From Bacteroides uniformis (lineage in GTDB: Bacteria > Bacteroidota > Bacteroidia > Bacteroidales > Bacteroidaceae): 64,000 nt of DNA. The stretch spans positions 447,501-511,500 of the forward strand of contig NZ_CP102263.1 in NCBI RefSeq assembly GCF_025147485.1. Direction: 5' to 3'. Of this stretch, positions 38,696 through 47,309 are shown one piece after another. The notes under the pieces are model-generated. The model had not been told where the DNA came from. It saw only the letters and a list, made by a program, of their open reading frames with translations, and made no database searches. The position numbers and the translations under genes were made by a program. Position 1 is the stretch's first letter; every line of letters begins with the position of its first letter.

Positions 38696-40402
38696 TTACA
38701 AACTGAAATGTTCAGCAATCGTACTCAATGCATGTGCCGGGAAGAATGACAAGGCAGCCACAATAAAGATAACGGCAAAAGTCATCACACCGAAAGTTAC
38801 TGTATCCGTCTTCAGCGTACCGGCACTCTCCGGAACATATTTCTTTCCGGCCAACAGACCAGCAATGGCTACCTGACCTACGATAGGCAGGAAACGTCCT
38901 AAAATCAGCGTCCAGCCGGTAGTATAGTTCCAGAAGTAAGTATTGTCGCCCAATCCTTCGAAGCCGGAACCATTATTGGCCGCAGCCGAAGTATATTCAT
39001 AAAGCTGCTCACTCAGTCCGTGGAAACTGGGATTATTCAACCAGCCGCCTTCACCTGCCACAAATTCAGGATAATGAGCGAACAAAAAGCAAGAAAGTGC
39101 CACACCGCCCAAGATGATAAGCGGATGAAGCAGTGCCACAATGGTAGCAATCTTCATTTCACGCGCCTCTACCTTCTTACCGAGAAATTCCGGAGTACGT
39201 CCCACCATCAGTCCACTGATGAATACGGCGATAATGATGAATGTATAATAGTTCATGAAACCTACACCCACACCTCCAAACCACGTATTAATCTGCATGT
39301 TCAGCATTTCCATCATACCGGAAAGAGGCATCGTTGAATCATGCATACCATTCACAGAGCCATTGGAAGTAACTGTAGTCACAATACTCCAAAGAGCAGT
39401 AGCAGCAGACCCTAAACGGACTTCTTTACCTTCCATTGCTCCATTGTCTTGAGCAATTCCCATCTCATCAATGCGCGGATTACCTCCCATCTCCTGCGAA
39501 ACATTGATGCAAACACCGACAAGAAAAGCAAAAAGCATTACACTATAGATAGAGTAAGCCATCTTCTTACGTTTGATGTAAAAGCCGAGTGCAATCACCA
39601 TAGACATTGGTATAATTAGGATAGACCAACATTCTGCAATATCTGTCAAGTAAGTAGGATTTTCCAACGGATGTGAAGAGTTACATCCAAAGTAACCGCC
39701 ACCGTTCGTACCCAATTGCTTGATAGGAACAATCGCTGCCGTAGGACCTTGTGAAACCAACTGGGTTTGTCCTTCCATCGTCTGAACTTCCAGCTTACCA
39801 TCAAATCCCATCGGAGTACCTTGTAGAATGAGGATGAAGCCCACAATCAACGAAAGCGGTAATAATACACGTGTACAGCTCAAAACCAAGAACTTCCAGA
39901 AGTTACCGATAGTCTTCGTCGATTTAGCAGCCATACCCTTCATGATACCTGCCATAGCTGCCATACCGGTAGCGGCGGTAATGAATTGGAACAACATAAT
40001 GACGAACAACTGTGTAAAATATGTCAGTCCGCTTTCACCGGAATAATGCTGCAAATTACAGTTCACCATAAAACTGATACATGTATTGAATGCCAGATCC
40101 GGTGTCTGGTTAGCGTTTCCATCCGGATTTAACGGCAACCACTGCTGTGTACAGAGTAGCACCATGCCCCATACAAACCAAAAGGCATTCAGAATCAGCA
40201 GGGCTTTCAAGAACTGTTTCCAGTTCATCTCTTCCTCCGGATTGACTCCGGCCACTTTATAAATCAATCTCTCGACCGGCTTCATGAAATCCGACCATGT
40301 CTTTTCGCCTTTGTAAACCTTGGCAATATACTTTCCCAGAGGATAGGATATCACAATCAGCAGAACAATCTGCAAGGCTACACCTAAAATTTCAGTGTTC
40401 AT
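38696..40402 (-). CDS. kdpA: Potassium-transporting ATPase KdpA subunit
   Basis: 568 residues from the ATG at 40402, preceded by GTGGAG; another ATG at 40417 is possible. About ten membrane helices and the four selectivity-loop repeats of the KtrB/TrkH/KdpA family: CISFMVNCNLQHYSGES, GTNGGGYFGCNSSHPLENPT, TVTSNGSVNGMHDS and AAANNGSGFEGLGDN. This is the K+-binding, channel-like subunit. It lies downstream of kdpF in the operon. Confidence 0.97.
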   Translation of the reverse strand: MNTEILGVALQIVLLIVISYPLGKYIAKVYKGEKTWSDFMKPVERLIYKVAGVNPEEEMNWKQFLKALLILNAFWFVWGMVLLCTQQWLPLNPDGNANQTPDLAFNTCISFMVNCNLQHYSGESGLTYFTQLFVIMLFQFITAATGMAAMAGIMKGMAAKSTKTIGNFWKFLVLSCTRVLLPLSLIVGFILILQGTPMGFDGKLEVQTMEGQTQLVSQGPTAAIVPIKQLGTNGGGYFGCNSSHPLENPTYLTDIAECWSILIIPMSMVIALGFYIKRKKMAYSIYSVMLFAFLVGVCINVSQEMGGNPRIDEMGIAQDNGAMEGKEVRLGSAATALWSIVTTVTSNGSVNGMHDSTMPLSGMMEMLNMQINTWFGGVGVGFMNYYTFIIIAVFISGLMVGRTPEFLGKKVEAREMKIATIVALLHPLIILGGVALSCFLFAHYPEFVAGEGGWLNNPSFHGLSEQLYEYTSAAANNGSGFEGLGDNTYFWNYTTGWTLILGRFLPIVGQVAIAGLLAGKKYVPESAGTLKTDTVTFGVMTFAVIFIVAALSFFPAHALSTIAEHFSL

Positions 40403-40420
40403 TTCTCCACTCTCCATTCA

Positions 40421-40501
40421 TTAAAACTTTTCGGGTCTTATCAGCACATAAGTCAGATACCCGAACATTACAATACCTAATACAAATAAAGCTGTGTACA
40501 T
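40421..40501 (-). CDS. kdpF: KdpF, small membrane subunit of the Kdp ATPase
   Basis: 26 residues: MYTALFVLGIVMFGYLTYVL, then IRPEKF. One membrane helix followed by a basic end, which is the KdpF pattern (helix then RPE.F). It stabilises the KdpABC complex in the membrane. It ends 4 to 19 bp before the two possible kdpA starts and follows the 31-residue peptide gene by 11 bp. A purine-rich AAAAGAGAGAA precedes the ATG. Confidence 0.9.
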   Translation of the reverse strand: MYTALFVLGIVMFGYLTYVLIRPEKF

Positions 40502-40512
40502 AATTCTCTCTT

Positions 40513-40608
40513 TTAAATCTTCTCAAACCAATCTACGCATTTCCAGAAAAGCCAAAAGGCGAACAAACCGCTCAATAGGCAAAAAATAAATGATACTGTT
40601 ATTCCCAT
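40513..40608 (-). CDS. 31-residue membrane peptide before kdpF
   Basis: 31 residues: MGITVSFIFCLLSGLFAFWL, then FWKCVDWFEKI. One helix rich in Phe, Leu and Trp, with an amphipathic aromatic C-terminus. It begins after AAAAGG and is the first gene after the probable sigma-54 promoter, 11 bp upstream of kdpF. The frame, spacing and hydrophobicity make it a likely real gene, though too short for statistics. I do not recognise a family. It may be a second small Kdp subunit or a regulator of KdpD. The in-frame ATG at 40698 is upstream of the promoter and so is unlikely. Confidence 0.6.
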   Translation of the reverse strand: MGITVSFIFCLLSGLFAFWLFWKCVDWFEKI

Positions 40609-40644
40609 GTTTTTACCTTTTAAAATGTTACTACATATTTTTGT

Positions 40645-40674
40645 CTGCCAGGAATGTGCCAAATATGTGCCAAA
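40645..40674 (-). promoter_or_regulatory. Probable sigma-54 promoter(s) of the kdp operon
   Basis: In the minus strand three TGGCA words occur 11 bp apart (at 40672, 40661 and 40650 reading down). This makes two overlapping GG-N10-GC pairs, the spacing required by sigma-54. The -24 parts (TTTGGCACAT, twice) match TTGGCAC well; the -12 parts read TGGCA where TTGCA is usual. The start site would be about 25 to 40 bp before the small-peptide ATG. The next gene upstream encodes a sigma-54 activator. Confidence 0.65.
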
Positions 40675-40737
40675 AAGAGCGCATATACCATACACCATTA
40701 ATTATCAACAGAATACATACTAAACAAGTATAAAAAG

Positions 40738-40781
40738 AAACAGGTTGCACCCTTTCAAAATGAAAAGGTGCAACCTGTTTT
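40738..40781 (-). terminator. Intrinsic terminator between ntrC-type gene and kdp
   Basis: An almost perfect 19-bp hairpin, AAACAGGTTGCACCCTTTC against GAAAAGGTGCAACCTGTTT, with a short loop. On the minus strand it is followed by TTTCTTTTTATA. It separates the regulator transcript from the kdp promoter. Confidence 0.85.
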
Positions 40782-40886
40782 GATATGTTTTAGCCCATAG
40801 GCACTTTCTGCTTCTAAGCCTGTTTCAAGAATAATCTTGCCACGGTCCTATATCGAAGGTACCTCAGTCGTATACTGAGCCCCCTA

Positions 40887-42239
40887 TTATAGATCTGAGA
40901 TCTTGTATTCCTCAATCTTCCGATACAACGTCGTCAAACCTATTTTCAATAACCGGGCTGCTTCTGTCTTATTCCCCTTTGTATACTCCAGTACACGGGC
41001 AATGTGCCGGCGTTCCATAGCTGAAAGTTCAAAACTGCCGGGACTTGAATCATTGGAGTGTTCATAATGGGCATTCTGAATATCAAACGGCAAATCAGCA
41101 ATGTCCAGATATCCGCTCTCGCAAACAATCATACTGCGTTCTATCACGTTACGTAATTCACGAATATTTCCCTTCCACGGTTGGGAGTCCAATGCTTCAA
41201 GAAATGCGGGAGCTATTTCAACCACCGGACGCGCCAGCTGTTCCGCAAAACTCTTTATAAAAGCCTTCGCCAACAGCCGGATATCACCTGCACGTTCGCG
41301 CAATGGCGGCAGATGTATCTGAAATACGCTTAATCTATAAAACAAATCCTCGCGGAAACGTCCGGCAACAATCTCCTGGGACAAGTTGCGGTTCGTAGCG
41401 GCAATGATGCGGACATTGACACGGGTAGGTTTCGTATCACCTATCTTAATATACTCACCGGTTTCAAGAATACGCAGCAACTTGGCTTGCAGTTCAAACG
41501 CCATCTCACCGATTTCATCCAAAAAAATAGTCCCATTATTCGCTTCCTCGAACAGTCCCTTCTTATCCTTCAATGCGCCGGTAAACGAACCGGCTTTATG
41601 ACCGAACATTTCACTTTCCAGCAACTCCTTGCTGAACGAAGAACAGTTAACCGCTACAAAATTCTGCCGTGCACGCTTACTACTGTAGTGGATGGCCTGG
41701 GCAAATACCTCCTTACCCGTGCCCGTTTCTCCAGTCAACAGTACAGGAACATCAGTCCCTGACACCTTCTGAGCTAATGAAACAGCATCCTTCAGGACTT
41801 TGGATTCTCCCAGGATAGAATCAAAAGAGTACGTCTGTCCCACCTTCTTCTCCAGTTTTTCCAACCGCACATTCATACGCGCTTTCTCTACAGCACGGCT
41901 TATCAGAGGAATAATCTTGTTATTATCGTCTCCCTTGGTGATGTAGTCGAAAGCACCGTTCTTGATGGCCTGCACCCCATCGGGAATATTGCCGTGCGCT
42001 GTCAGCAGAATAACTTCCACATTGGGTGCCGCCTTCTTGATAGCCAACACCAGGTCTACCCCATTTCCATCGGGCAGAAACACATCACACAAAACTACAT
42101 CGGGATTTTGGAGTTCCAGTTGCTTCAGGGCAGCCCTGCAATCACCAGCCTGACAGACGTCATATCCCTCCAACTCCATCATCCGTGTCAGAAGGGTACG
42201 GATTTGTACCTCATCATCAATGATTAGAATCTTACTCAT
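40887..42239 (-). CDS. NtrC-type sigma-54-dependent response regulator
   Basis: 450 residues: receiver (1-115) with Asp52 as phospho-acceptor in VVLCDVFLPDG, Thr80 and Lys102. AAA+ domain (about 140-370) with Walker A GETGTGKE (170-177), sigma-54 contact loop GSFTGA (217-222; the usual form is GAFTGA), Walker B IFLDEIGEM and an arginine-finger region FREDLFYRL. A Fis-type HTH closes it (RHIARVLEYTKGNKTEAARLLKIG, split here as two helices). It starts at 42239; the longer frame would run through the -7 box at 42288-42295. Its position facing the kdp sigma-54 promoter suggests it replaces KdpE. Confidence 0.92.
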   Translation of the reverse strand: MSKILIIDDEVQIRTLLTRMMELEGYDVCQAGDCRAALKQLELQNPDVVLCDVFLPDGNGVDLVLAIKKAAPNVEVILLTAHGNIPDGVQAIKNGAFDYITKGDDNNKIIPLISRAVEKARMNVRLEKLEKKVGQTYSFDSILGESKVLKDAVSLAQKVSGTDVPVLLTGETGTGKEVFAQAIHYSSKRARQNFVAVNCSSFSKELLESEMFGHKAGSFTGALKDKKGLFEEANNGTIFLDEIGEMAFELQAKLLRILETGEYIKIGDTKPTRVNVRIIAATNRNLSQEIVAGRFREDLFYRLSVFQIHLPPLRERAGDIRLLAKAFIKSFAEQLARPVVEIAPAFLEALDSQPWKGNIRELRNVIERSMIVCESGYLDIADLPFDIQNAHYEHSNDSSPGSFELSAMERRHIARVLEYTKGNKTEAARLLKIGLTTLYRKIEEYKISDL

Positions 42240-42543
42240 ATCTATTCGATAAGTTTTTAAACTGATAACGGTAAAAAACAGGGTGTGCAAATATAGGCTT
42301 TTCCCAAATACCAACGGCATATCTTTTGAACTTTTATAGGTGAAGGGGCAAGAGCCTGCCACCAACCGGGATATGAATATCCCACCACAGCAATGCCACA
42401 GCGGCATTATGCAGGCCTAGTCCCAGTGAAAGCCCCTCATGCCTCCCCCTTCCATTTTGGAAAGAGGCCACCTGAAATGAAAAGCCGGAAGGAAGAACAT
42501 CCGGATGAATGCAATTATGAAACTGTTAAAAAAGAAACAAGAA
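42240..42543. other. Divergent spacer between NtrC-type regulator and aspartate kinase
   Basis: 304 bp. It has a minus-strand -7 box TATATTTG (42288-42295), 49 bp before the regulator ATG. For the plus strand only TATCTTTTG (42320-42328), one base too long for the consensus, is visible. I see no lysine riboswitch or other structured leader before aspartate kinase. Confidence 0.45.
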
Positions 42544-43878
42544 ATGAAAGTTTGTAAATTCGGCGGAACTTCCGTCGGCACCGTAGAGAGAATGAAACAT
42601 GTAGCAACACTCATTAAAGATGCAACACCCAAGATTGTGGTACTGTCTGCCACTGCAGGCACCACCAACCATCTGGAGGAGATTGCCGCCAACTTGTTCA
42701 ACCGTGAAATAGAACAAGCTCACGACCGTATCACCCGGCTGGAATTCCAATTCATCGAATTTGCCAATGGGTTGCTGACCGACGAGAAACTGAAACGGGA
42801 AGCAATAGATTATATCCTCGACCGCTTCCAGCAACTTTGGAAATTTACCAAAGATTCCTTCACCTCTGTCGAAGAGAAGGAAGTGCTGGCACAAGGCGAA
42901 CTTATCAGTACCGCCCTAATGCACTTCTACCTGCGCGAGCTGAAAGTTCCCAATGTACTGCTTTGTGCATTCGACTTCATGCGTATCGGCCCCGACAACG
43001 AACCCGACTTGGAATATATAGAACAGAAACTCCGAGAACAGCTTGCCTGCCATCCCGGCATCAATCTCTTCATCACTCAGGGTTTCATCTGCAAGAATGC
43101 CTATAACGAAACAGATAACCTGAAACGCGGCGGCAGTGATTACACTGCTTCCCTCATTGGCACCGCCCTCCAAGCAGACGAGATACAAATATGGACGGAC
43201 ATAGATGGCATGCACAACAATGATCCGCGCGAGGTGTCAGGTACCCGCCCCGTGAAACGCCTCAGCTTCAACGAAGCCGAACAACTGGCCTTCTATGGTG
43301 CCAAGATACTGCATCCCTTCTGTATCGCCCCGGCACGCCTAAGGAATATTCCCGTCCGGTTGCTTAACTCTATGGAACCGTCGGCAGAAGGCACGCTAAT
43401 TTCCAACCTGCAGGACGACAATATCATCAAGGCCATAGCCGCCAAGGACCACATCATATACATAAAGTTCGAATCGAACCATAATCTGTGTCCCTATCTG
43501 TTCATCAGCAAGATTTTCGACATTTTTGCCAAGTACCGTACCCCCCTCTGCCTGCTGGTATCTTCCAATCTGGACGTATCTGTGGCTATAGACGACTGCA
43601 CTCGTTTATCGAACATCATCTCCGAACTACGCCAATATGCCCATGTATTGGTAGAAGACCGCATGACCATCGTCTCCGTGGTGGGCAACATGCAATGGGA
43701 ATATGCCGGGTTTGAGGCAAAGATTATGGAGGCGCTAAAGGACATCCCCCTACGGATGATTTCATATGGCAGCAGCAATAATGATGTGGCATTCGTCATT
43801 AAGAATACAGACAAAAAAAGGGCTTTACAAGCCCTAAATGATAAGTTATTCCAACCGGAATATGCAGAACGGAACTAA
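42544..43878 (+). CDS. Aspartate kinase
   Basis: 444 residues starting MKVCKFGGTSVG, the phosphate-binding motif of aspartokinases (residues 5-12). Further motifs are RGGSDYTASLIGTAL, WTDIDGMHNNDPR and the KRLSFNEAEQLAFYGAKILHP segment. The C-terminal third (from about 300) contains paired ACT domains that usually bind lysine or threonine for feedback control. It catalyses the first step from aspartate to lysine, threonine and methionine. No homoserine dehydrogenase domain follows. The start is chosen by homology; the frame opens at 42505. The stop overlaps the stop of the convergent esterase gene by 4 bp. Confidence 0.95.
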   Translation: MKVCKFGGTSVGTVERMKHVATLIKDATPKIVVLSATAGTTNHLEEIAANLFNREIEQAHDRITRLEFQFIEFANGLLTDEKLKREAIDYILDRFQQLWKFTKDSFTSVEEKEVLAQGELISTALMHFYLRELKVPNVLLCAFDFMRIGPDNEPDLEYIEQKLREQLACHPGINLFITQGFICKNAYNETDNLKRGGSDYTASLIGTALQADEIQIWTDIDGMHNNDPREVSGTRPVKRLSFNEAEQLAFYGAKILHPFCIAPARLRNIPVRLLNSMEPSAEGTLISNLQDDNIIKAIAAKDHIIYIKFESNHNLCPYLFISKIFDIFAKYRTPLCLLVSSNLDVSVAIDDCTRLSNIISELRQYAHVLVEDRMTIVSVVGNMQWEYAGFEAKIMEALKDIPLRMISYGSSNNDVAFVIKNTDKKRALQALNDKLFQPEYAERN

Positions 43879-44666
43879 AAGAAATGGTTCCGTATCTCCT
43901 TCGCGATGTAACGGCCCATCAGCTCCTGCCCCGGTTTGTCGGGATGCAACCCGTCGCGCAGATAGCGCCCGCTACCGGAAGGCTGCTCAAACTTTTCGGT
44001 GATACCACAATTGGAGTAACAGTCTATCAGCTGCACGGAAAGCGCCCGGCACAACTCACGCAAGATGGCAATCTTCTGCAGATTCAGTGCATTGTGTTCG
44101 GGGTTGCCGGTCTGAATCGGCGTGCACACGAATACGCGGCATTGGGGATAATGCTCCAGAATGGTCTGAATGGACCAACGGGCACCGCCCGCCATGGTGT
44201 TGACATCTACTTCATCGAGCGTCTTCCCTTTAAGGGCCTCTTCGGCACTACCCAAGTTACGGTCATTCGTTCCCATAGAGAACACAAAGACATCGGGCGC
44301 AGGGTAAGCGCCACTTTCCACTTCGGCTATGAACTTCTGGATATGCACCTTTGACACGTTGTTGTGCCGCATCTGTAACTCATGCTTATCCTCCGTAACC
44401 TGCCAACCGCCGGAGATGCCGGCAAAAGCTTCGCTGCCATAATCCTGAGTATCGGGATGGCATGCCCATGTGGCAGAACCGACCGCCACGTTGTGATGTG
44501 TAGCGAATCCGAGTTTATCCACTACAGTCTTAGACCATTGTTCGCCTGCGGTAATGCTGTTTCCATCGCACCCGAAGTTCAGCTTGCTGAAGTCCGGATA
44601 AAGAGATTGCGCATGCAGCGCAATCCCCATCCAGACAAGAATCCCCAAAACCATCAATCTATTCAT
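43875..44666 (-). CDS. SGNH/GDSL-family esterase-like secreted protein
   Basis: 263 residues with signal peptide MNRLMVLGILVWMGIALHAQ. The SGNH blocks are present: FGCDGNSITAG with Ser37 as nucleophile (block I), a Gly in block II (SGGWQV region), GTND in block III (FVFSMGTNDRN) and the Asp-His pair in DGLHPDKPGQ (block V). It belongs to the same minus-strand series as the mannan genes, 18 bp after the epimerase stop. A deacetylase acting on acetylated mannan would suit, but this is inferred from position only. Confidence 0.82.
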   Translation of the reverse strand: MNRLMVLGILVWMGIALHAQSLYPDFSKLNFGCDGNSITAGEQWSKTVVDKLGFATHHNVAVGSATWACHPDTQDYGSEAFAGISGGWQVTEDKHELQMRHNNVSKVHIQKFIAEVESGAYPAPDVFVFSMGTNDRNLGSAEEALKGKTLDEVDVNTMAGGARWSIQTILEHYPQCRVFVCTPIQTGNPEHNALNLQKIAILRELCRALSVQLIDCYSNCGITEKFEQPSGSGRYLRDGLHPDKPGQELMGRYIAKEIRNHFF

Positions 44667-44684
44667 CTTCTTATGATAGAAAAC

Positions 44685-45857
44685 CTATGAAAAACGTTCA
44701 ATAATTTCCATGCACATACGTCCGTTGTGATACGGACATTTCCAGAATCCCGCCTTGTCATCATCGGTGTTCACCGTGCCGTCGGCACGCACGCTCCAAT
44801 GCCATTCTCCGTACTTGTAGTCTACCAGATGCTGCTTGATGAAGTCCCAACATCGGAGAGCCTTCTGCATGGCCACTTCGTCATCAAAGTGCTGGTAGAG
44901 GTTGGCATGTCCCACTACGTTCTCGGCCTGCACCCACCAGTGGCGGTCAGTATCGGTCTTTCCTTTATCCAGAAAAGTCTCGTATATCATGCTGCCGTCG
45001 GGCGTCAATCCTTCATCGGCAGCGGCAGCGATGTATTCTACAAGTGGTTCCACTTTCTCCAGGAGGTCCTTATCGCCCAGAACAAGGGCAGCCTCGTGTA
45101 TCAACCAGGAGGCTTCGATGTCGTGCCCATAGGAGACAATGCGGTATTTACTAACCCAATCATCATTGAAGAACAATTCCAGATGACCGGTCTTGATATT
45201 CAGAATCCGTTCCGTGAAAAGGCCTATCAAATTGCGCAGTTGCCTCTCCAGACGGGTATCCTTCCACACGCGGAAAAGATTGGTATAAGGTTCCAGAATA
45301 TGCAGATGGGTATTCATCGTCTTGCGCTCGTTCTCATCCTTGGCGCTGAGGCGCATGTCGGCTATTTCTCCCCATTCGCGGGTCAAGGCTTCGCAATAAC
45401 CGTTTTTCACGGGGTCGAAGCTATGCTCTTCGATGGTCTCGAACAAGCGGATGGCATATGCCAGCGCTTCATCATCGCCCGTGGCACGAGCATATTCACT
45501 CAGCCCGTAGATGGCGAACCCCAAAGCATAAATCTGCTTCTTGGTATCGAGCGGATTGCCTTTATAGTCGAGAGACCAGTAAACTCCACCAAATTCATTG
45601 TCATAGAAACGGTCGATAAGAGTACGTTTGGCACGCGTAGCCGTTTCCAGATACTCCGGCCTCTTCAGCAAGCGGTATGCAGCCGAGAAGGTCCACAAGA
45701 TGCGGGCGTTCAGGATTGCCCCCTTTTCTGCTTCGGGCTTCACCTCCTCCCGGCCCGTGATACGGCCGTAGAAACCGCCGTTCACTTCATCCGTCATTCT
45801 ATTTATCCAGAAGGGGAGGATATTGGAAACCAGCTCCTCCTCCATCTCCTGTTTCAT
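44685..45857 (-). CDS. Mannobiose/cellobiose 2-epimerase (AGE family)
   Basis: 390 residues from the ATG at 45857 (a GTG five codons earlier is also in frame). (alpha/alpha)6 barrel protein of the N-acylglucosamine 2-epimerase family. Expected catalytic histidines are in NTHLHILEPY (about 184), SYGHDIEAS (about 245) and CPYHNGRM (about 377). In Bacteroides fragilis the homologue converts beta-1,4-mannobiose to mannosyl-glucose so that the GH130 phosphorylase can cleave it; here the same partners are adjacent. Preceded by a GAGTTATAA tandem repeat (45877-45905). It acts in the cytoplasm. Confidence 0.9.
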   Translation of the reverse strand: MKQEMEEELVSNILPFWINRMTDEVNGGFYGRITGREEVKPEAEKGAILNARILWTFSAAYRLLKRPEYLETATRAKRTLIDRFYDNEFGGVYWSLDYKGNPLDTKKQIYALGFAIYGLSEYARATGDDEALAYAIRLFETIEEHSFDPVKNGYCEALTREWGEIADMRLSAKDENERKTMNTHLHILEPYTNLFRVWKDTRLERQLRNLIGLFTERILNIKTGHLELFFNDDWVSKYRIVSYGHDIEASWLIHEAALVLGDKDLLEKVEPLVEYIAAAADEGLTPDGSMIYETFLDKGKTDTDRHWWVQAENVVGHANLYQHFDDEVAMQKALRCWDFIKQHLVDYKYGEWHWSVRADGTVNTDDDKAGFWKCPYHNGRMCMEIIERFS

Positions 45858-45912
45858 CTTCTTGATATCCACAAGTTTTTGAGTTATGAGTTATAAGTTA
45901 TGAGTTATTCTG

Positions 45913-47292
45913 CTAAAGGTTCTCACGGCGCTCTTTCAGGTCTGCATTGATGGCTGCCATACGCGTCTTATTCAATGGATAGATGAATACGACAACGATG
46001 GAAAGTGCGGCTATCGCAGCAGGAATAAAGCTCATCAGATACTTCAAGCCATCCAGCGCCTCGGGAGTCTGCACGGCATTCTCTGCGGTATTGTAACCGA
46101 AGAATGCCAACAGTGCCATTACTGCCCAGCCTGCAAATGCACCGCCAAACTTCTGCGCCATAGAACCGGAAGAGAATATCAGCCCCGTAGAGGATGTGCC
46201 ATCCTTTTGCTCGGCATAGTCCGCCACATCCGCATACATGCTCCAAATCAACGGAGATACGATACCGGTGCAGATGGAGATAAGCACCTGGAAAATCATC
46301 ATCAGCCACCATCCCAGCCCGTCATTCGGCACAAAGAAGAAGAGCACGCTGAGCACTACCAGGCACACGAGCGAAATGATATAAGTGGACTTCTTTCCAA
46401 ACTTCATGGACAGAGGCACAGCCAGCGCCACACCAATCATATTACACACTTCACCCACCATCAGGAACAAGCCGGCATACAATACCAGATTGAACACCCC
46501 GAAATCGAGGAATGCATTGGCACTGATATAGTCCTTGAAGAAGTAGGCGGCAGTAGCTCCGCGTACCGTATTGAAGAAATTCGACAACAACGCCGCACCA
46601 TTCAATATCCACCAAGGCGAATTGCGCACCAGTGACTTCACATCCTTACCGATGGATTCGGACGCCACACTCTTGACATGCTCGCGCGTCATGCTAAAGC
46701 AAAACAGAAAACCCAAAAAGCAGAGCGTGGCAATGCATACCATGGCATATTGCCAACTGGAAGCATTGCTATAGTCCATTGATTTAAACCAATTACACAA
46801 TGGCTCCCATGCTCCCAAAGCGATAAAACTACCTCCGTATGCAAAAAACATACGGTAAGAAGAGAAAACCGTTTTTGTGTTCGAATCATCAGTCATTACT
46901 CCCAACATAGCCCCGTATGGTACATTGATTGCCGTATATACCGTCATCATCAAGATGTAAGTGACATAAGCCCATACCAGCTTACCCGTTGTCCCCATGT
47001 CGGGCGTTGTAAAAAGTAAAATCCCGGCAATGGCAAAAGGAGCTGCAATCCACAACAAATAAGGACGGTATTTACCCCAACGCGTATGAGTACGGTCTGC
47101 AATGACTCCCATCATCGGATCGGACACTGCATCCCAAATACGTGTCACCAGCATCAGCAATCCTGCATCAGCCAAGCTCAAGCCAAAAATATTCGAATAG
47201 AAGAACGGTAAGTAATAGGAGAATATTTTCCAGAACATAGAGGAAGACATATCCCCGAAACCATAACCGATTTTCTCTTTTAGTGTTGCCAT
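45913..47292 (-). CDS. Sugar:cation symporter, GPH family (MFS)
   Basis: 459 residues, 12 membrane helices. Hallmarks of the glycoside-pentoside-hexuronide family: KIGYGFGDMSSSMFW at the N-terminus, the loop RIWDAVSDPMMGVIADRTHTRWGKYRPYLLW after helix 2 (split as its two halves DAVSDPMMG and RTRWGKYRP-like), and SMYADVADYAEQKDGTSSTG. It probably brings beta-1,4-mannobiose into the cell together with Na+ or H+, as in the B. fragilis mannan cluster. It lies 18 bp after the GH130 stop. Confidence 0.9.
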   Translation of the reverse strand: MATLKEKIGYGFGDMSSSMFWKIFSYYLPFFYSNIFGLSLADAGLLMLVTRIWDAVSDPMMGVIADRTHTRWGKYRPYLLWIAAPFAIAGILLFTTPDMGTTGKLVWAYVTYILMMTVYTAINVPYGAMLGVMTDDSNTKTVFSSYRMFFAYGGSFIALGAWEPLCNWFKSMDYSNASSWQYAMVCIATLCFLGFLFCFSMTREHVKSVASESIGKDVKSLVRNSPWWILNGAALLSNFFNTVRGATAAYFFKDYISANAFLDFGVFNLVLYAGLFLMVGEVCNMIGVALAVPLSMKFGKKSTYIISLVCLVVLSVLFFFVPNDGLGWWLMMIFQVLISICTGIVSPLIWSMYADVADYAEQKDGTSSTGLIFSSGSMAQKFGGAFAGWAVMALLAFFGYNTAENAVQTPEALDGLKYLMSFIPAAIAALSIVVVFIYPLNKTRMAAINADLKERRENL

Positions 47293-47309
47293 AGTATGTT
47301 GTATTTTTA

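Noticed and set aside
42240..42407. Upstream 56 codons of the NtrC-type regulator frame
   Set aside because: The receiver domain starts at MSKILIIDDE and a TAnnTTTG box at 42288 lies inside the extension.
42240..42543. Lysine riboswitch before aspartate kinase
   Set aside because: No conserved five-way junction or loop motifs could be found by eye.
44727..45896. 389-codon plus-strand frame
   Set aside because: Shadow of the epimerase gene; its sense frame has the catalytic histidines and good context.
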